Of a stretch of 64,000 bases of DNA, positions 59,950-64,000 are shown piece by piece. The notes beneath the pieces are model-generated. The model was not told the DNA's origin, searched no databases, and worked only from the letters and a program-made list of their open reading frames with translations. The stretch lies in assembly GCA_039621445.1 (NCBI GenBank), contig CP154954.1, positions 45,611,847-45,675,846 of the forward strand. Reading direction: 5' to 3'. This DNA is from Euglena gracilis (lineage: Eukaryota; Euglenida; Euglenophyceae; Euglenales). Within the stretch, counting starts at the first letter, position 1. Each line of letters starts with the position of its first letter. Made by a program: the position numbers and the translations under genes.

Positions 59950-61690
59950 CTGGGGGGTGGCATTTTTCCCCCCTGCAGTTGGTGAACATACCCATGTAGG
60001 GGGTGATTTTCAGGCAGGGGGTCCCTGGTACTTTCGTTTTTATTAACTGGGGCCACCATGTGGCTGAATCCCAGTAGGGGGTGACCATCAAAACTTTGGC
60101 TTGTGGAAACATTCTTAATCTGGGGAGAAATTTTTGAATTACAGACCAGGGGGGGTTTGCATAAAGTCCCCCCATGTTGTCCAGTGGGCATTGCAATGCA
60201 TCCACTGCTGTGGCATCCCAGTGGGGCCACCTGGCCACAAATTGTGGCAGTTTTTTGTTGCCTGGTGAGGCAAAAAGGTCTGTTTTCAGGTTTATGTAAT
60301 TTTTGAACTGCTGCCTCAGCCATTGAAAAAGTTGGGGGTCCAGGGAATAATCCCCCCTGTCCATTTCCCTCCTGCTTATGGGGTCCGCCAGGCATTCCTT
60401 TGAAGGGACCCACTTTACTTGCAGGTTTATGTTGTGCTCCATGCACCATTTGAAAAAGGGTCTTAGCATGGAATTGAAGGGGTCCTTTCTGCCCCCCCCC
60501 TTTTGTTAAGTAATAGTAAATTACTTGATTGTCCACTGACAGGGACACAGTTTCTCCTGGTTTGCTTAGGCTTTGTACTGTGCTTATTGCTGCACTTAAT
60601 TCTTTGACGTTTATGTGCAAAATGGAGTTTTCCCTCCAAAATTCCTGCACAATTTCGCCTGCGCGAATGTCCAGCCCCCCCCAGGCATGGGTGCTGCTGT
60701 CTGAGTGCAACTCTCTGGTTGCACTTTGGGGGAAGGGTCTGCCCCCCCAGGTGTCCAGCAGAATTTTTATTTCCCTTAATTGGTCCTTTATCCTTTGGGA
60801 AATGGGGTGTTTTGAGTCCCAGGGGGCTGTGGAATTTTCCACCAAAAAATTTGCCAGGGCATCCGTAAAGGCCCTTAGAAAGGGCAGGGCCATTAGATTG
60901 CATCTGATTTGGCCCAAAATGGCAGCCAGTTGCCTTTTTGACATGTAATCTTTTTTCACCATTTTTCCCAGCTCCTTTTTTTACTGTTTTTATTTTCTGG
61001 GGTGGCACCCGTAATTTTCCCTCTTGGAAGTTTAGTTGAAATCCAAGATGATTTACGATTTGGCTGGGCTGGAGGGTGGACTTTTTCACATTGATTTTGA
61101 ACCCTGATTTGATTAAATCCCTGACGACTGTGTTCAGGTGATTTTGTAAGATGTTTTGTGTTGGGGCCACCAGTAAAATGTCGTCCAGGTAAATAAATAC
61201 CTGGATGCCCCTTTTCCTCCACAGCTTTTCGAATGTCTTCATTACTGACATAAAAATTTGGGGCATTATGTTTAGGCCAAAACAGCCTGCCTGGAATTCC
61301 CAGGTCTGCCCCCCCACCTGATGTCTTAGAAATGGCCTTAGGGCCTGGCTCACTGGGATGTGGAAGTAAGCATCCTTTACGTCTATTTTGGATGCCCAGT
61401 GGCCTTTTTCCAACACTGGAAAAATGTGCTGGATGTGATCCAGCTTGAAAGGTTTCACCTGGAACCTTTGATTTATATCCCTGCAATCGCTTATTAATCT
61501 CCATTTTGTCTGGCCCCCCTCTGGTTTTGAAATCAGAAACCAGGGGATCAGGTGCTGGGTGGTTGAATCCCTCACCCTCTTTAAGGATCCAGATTTTTCG
61601 TAATCCAGCAGTATTTTTTCTGCTTGGGGTAGGTTCAAATTTGCTCTGATTTTTGGGTGGTTGGACAATTTTGGTGGGTTTACCCAAGGG
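59850..61690 (-). pseudogene. RT and RNase H of element C, frameshifted
   Basis: The RT frame (61690 to about 60980) carries KPEGGQTKWRLISDCRDINQ, FKLDHIQHIFPVLEKGHW, IDVKDAYFHIPVSQAL, CFGLNIMPQIFMSVM and FIYLDDILLVAP (about 61160-61195). After a shift at a T run (about 60980) the RNase H frame gives LHSDSSTHAWGGLDI, HINVKELSAA and SLSVDNQVIYYYLTKGGG. After another shift at the C/G run near 60495 come VKWVPSKECLADPISRREMD and DLFASPGNKKLPQFVARWPH. All catalytic residues are present, but the three frames cannot be one protein without correction. Confidence 0.8.
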
Positions 61691-62914
61691 GGTTGAATGC
61701 CATCCCTGATGAGTTGACATGTTGTTGGGGGGGCATTTTTTGTCCACCATTTCAGGATTTTTTGCAACCTTTGATGGAGGGGGGTGTCTCCCCATTTCTC
61801 CTCCATGGAATTTATTTCCTGGATAAGATGATTTTGGGGGGGCTGGGCTGGGGGTGTTGGACATTGCACCCTTAGGGCCCCTAGGGCTTGAGCCCTTGGA
61901 AAGGGAAAGTTTTCCTGGGGGGGTGTGCATGCACTCTCCTCTCTTCTCACTCTCTCTCTGGAGGATCTTGTTGTTGGAGTGCATACCATAGGGCTTACTG
62001 CCCCTGTTTTGCCTATCAGGCCTCCTTGATGATGATGGTGTTGGTATCCATACCATAGGGGGGCCTCTGTGGGTCCCCCCCTTCTTGATTCCACTGGGGG
62101 ATTTGAAGAATGATGAATAAATATTTGTGGGGGTCCTTCCCCTTCCCCCTGTTCCTCCTGGGGCTGGGCATGTGTTAAATACAAAGCCCCTGTGGGGCTG
62201 CCCTTTAGCTTCTGGGGGGCCTCTGGAGGTCCACCCCTTGTATGGCTGCCATAGCCCTTGGATTGGCCTCCTGGGCCCAAGCCCCTTTTGCTCTGGCCTC
62301 CATGGCCGGGGCTGTAAGTTCTGGCTTCTTGCCATGCCCAATTGAAATCTGGGGGAGCCCTGTTGGTGGGCCTCCCCCCTCCCCCCTGGAATGGGGTTGT
62401 GGGCTGAATTTGAAAAGGATGGTTGGTACAGACCTCTTTTGCCCCTTCCTGTGGGCTGCCATAGCCCTTGGATTGGCCTTCTGCTCCAGACTGGGCCATC
62501 TGCTGGCTTCCCATTGTTGTACTGGCCCCCTTGTCCCTTATTCCATCTTGATGGGTTGGGGGCATTTGCTCTGTGGGCTGGGGCTTTTGCTCTCTGGGCT
62601 GGGTCTGCCAATTTTGAAGGTTTCCTGCACCCCAATTTGAAATGTAATGGGTCTTGACCCTGGGTACCCAATGTCTTCCGTCGTCGTCTGGGCTTTTTGC
62701 CCACTGTCTGCCAGGGTCCATGGCCATCACTGTGTGTGGCTGTCTGCTGCTGAAAATTTTCTGTTGAGATGTGTGGGGGGGAAGTGATGGCCACGGTTCG
62801 CCACGTTGAAACCGCATCTCCAAGTTTTCCAGCTGGCGTTTCTTGTTCTGCACTGTGTCCAGGTTGTCGACTTGATAATTCCAATTTGTTCTCCACATGC
62901 TGCATTGACTTCAA
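61690..62914 (-). CDS. Gag-like region of element C
   Basis: - strand frame from ATG 62914: MKSMQHVENKLELS, TWRTVAIT, DGHGPWQTVGKKPRRRRK, then a G/P/Q/R-rich region with repeated RPIQGLWQP and GTHRGPP-type units. It parallels the Gag-like protein of element B. Near 61690 the coding signal moves to the frame that carries RT, because of one extra base compared with element B. An overlapping - strand frame from 62898 is open to 60463 and includes RT; its Gag-region part is G/Q/P-rich shadow sequence. Confidence 0.55.
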
Positions 62915-63049
62915 ATGTCAAAGTTGAAATATTTTCTTGAATTTGATATTCCTCAGGTTCTACAGGTTCTGAATATTGATATTGTATTGTCTTGGTCTCT
63001 TCCAACTCTGTTCTTCAAAACTTTCTGTCTTCTTCCGTGTCGAAGGGCA

Positions 63050-63187
63050 AGATTAGGAATCAGCCAACTCCGGCGAAGAAAGGCACTAAGCGGGACCTCC
63101 TAACCCAGCGCAGCAAACAATCACACAACAAACCGCCGGCGAGCAAGGCATGGCCTCACAATGGCAAAGTGCAGAGCCCGAGGTGTC
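63050..63187. repeat. 5' terminal inverted repeat of element C
   Basis: GATTAGGAATCAGCC through GAGCCCGAGGTGTCG. The reverse complement of its central part is found at 58663-58760 and at 35659-35748. Confidence 0.8.
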
Positions 63188-63325
63188 GTTAAGAATCAGC
63201 CAACTTTGGCGAAAAAAGGCACTAAGCGGGGCCTCCTAATCCAGCGCATCAAACAATCACAGTAAACCGCCGCCGAGCAAGGCATGGCCTCACAATGGCA
63301 AAGTGCGGAGCCCGAGGTGTCAGAA
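63188..63325. repeat. Second tandem copy of the DIRS-like terminal repeat
   Basis: GTTAAGAATCAGCCAACTTTGG through GCGGAGCCCGAGGTGTCAG repeats the preceding ~138 bp with scattered differences. It may be the end of another, lost element or the outer half of a duplicated terminus. Confidence 0.75.
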
Positions 63326-64000
63326 CTGCTCGATAAATCCTGTGCGACTCTAAAATTTTCTCGCCACCGCCATCCGCCAAATTTTGGCAGCCTCAATTTT
63401 TATCATTATCCTAAAGCATTTCATTTCGAAAGCATTTTCGAAAACTCCCATTGCCAGGCGGCGCAAGTTTAAATTTCCACCGGAGACCATACAAACAATA
63501 ACCCCCCAAAAAATAACGCCCATATTCACAAGGACACAGTAAGTGGATACCTTCATCTGGCGTAAATAACGAAAATATGCCGCACAGTGTCACCCTCATC
63601 AACCCCACCCTTGGGCAGCCAAAATACCTGAAATTTTGAGGGGGTAAGCTGTTTGGTGTTTTTTGGGGTTGACTGCGGATTTTAGCCTTGAAGATGATTG
63701 CCTTTGAAATCTTTGAAATTGTAAGCATAAGAAGAGCATGCAAAGTGCAAAAAATCCGTTTCTCAAGTGAGGGAAGTAGAGAATGGATGACACCCATAAC
63801 CATTTATGTTTCCTCTGCCATATTTGCAATTTGGCACTGAACTTGCAACTTTTTGGGGAAGAAAGATGGATTGACATCCACTTTTTGGGCTTGCACCCGT
63901 CATTCATGACCTTTGGGCTCTTTGGGCTCCCGAGTTGGGGAGGGAAATTATTCAGTGATTTCTGGACGGTGCCAGGATTCCAAAAAATGGGTGAAAATGG
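63326..64000. other. Flank right of the DIRS-like cluster, no gene recognised
   Basis: Mixed-composition sequence without a recognisable exon or repeat. Possibly intron or intergenic host sequence. Confidence 0.4.

Larger units (their letters stand above)
58590..63190 (-). mobile_element. DIRS-like retroelement C
   Basis: The most complete DIRS-like copy: terminal repeat (63050-63187), Gag-like frame, RT, RNase H, post-RNase H region, YR and terminal/complementary repeats (58605-58972). It serves as the empty-site reference for both insertions in element B. Its frames are displaced near C/G/T runs (about 61690, 60980, 60495), so it is probably inactive as sequenced. Confidence 0.85.

Overview
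The window is nuclear DNA of a eukaryote. Three intron-rich host genes lie on the + strand in the first 25 kb. The remaining ~39 kb is a nested pile of retroelements. Host exons are very GC-rich and carry recognisable domains; introns and spacers are poor in coding signal and full of poly-T, poly-C and poly-G tracts, minisatellites and foldback elements. Many introns lack GT-AG ends. Instead they sit between short direct repeats and have self-complementary ends (often CAG near the 5' end pairing with CTG near the 3' end), and they occur beside ordinary GT-AG introns. This mixture is the known signature of euglenid nuclear genes, so a euglenid alga is my best guess for the organism; the sequence alone does not prove it.

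Region 1 (1-25 kb), host genes, all +: a glutathione S-transferase-like protein (last four exons 4385-6100, a likely upstream exon near 2.25-2.39 kb); a TLDc-domain protein (eight exons, 9975-12713, every junction of the non-conventional kind); and a complete LOG-family (cytokinin-activating phosphoribohydrolase-like) gene (ten exons, 19276-24878, 382 codons). Between and inside them are a 740-bp tandem duplication, 11-bp and longer minisatellites, a hAT-like non-autonomous element (14348-15146) and two related foldback elements (18723-18954 and about 25391-25614), followed by TA and GA microsatellites.

Region 2 (26-64 kb), mobile elements: (a) a DIRS-like gag fragment (-, 26.4-27.5 kb); (b) DIRS-like element A (+, about 28.1-35.6 kb), interrupted by a triple-LTR non-autonomous LTR element (28612-31636); (c) DIRS-like element B (-), whose pieces at about 35.6-38.3, 55.3-55.5 and 57.1-58.6 kb are separated by two insertions; (d) a 16,957-bp Ty3/gypsy chromovirus (38322-55278) with equal-length, apparently identical 429-bp LTRs and a CTTAG target duplication, inserted in B; (e) a 1586-bp non-autonomous LTR element (55504-57089, GGTG duplication), also inserted in B; (f) DIRS-like element C (-, about 58.6-63.2 kb), the least damaged DIRS-like copy.

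The most unusual object is the gypsy element. Its Gag frame ends in an in-frame UAG followed three bases later by a 13-bp stem, and pol then continues in the same frame (a likely readthrough gag-pol). A coiled-coil ORF overlaps Gag in another frame. Three large unrecognised ORFs follow the chromodomain integrase in the position of a retroviral env. The leader has a 56-bp tandem repeat that copies the tRNA primer site and a splice donor, and the element is full of short perfect hairpins, many with A-rich 3-4 nt loops.
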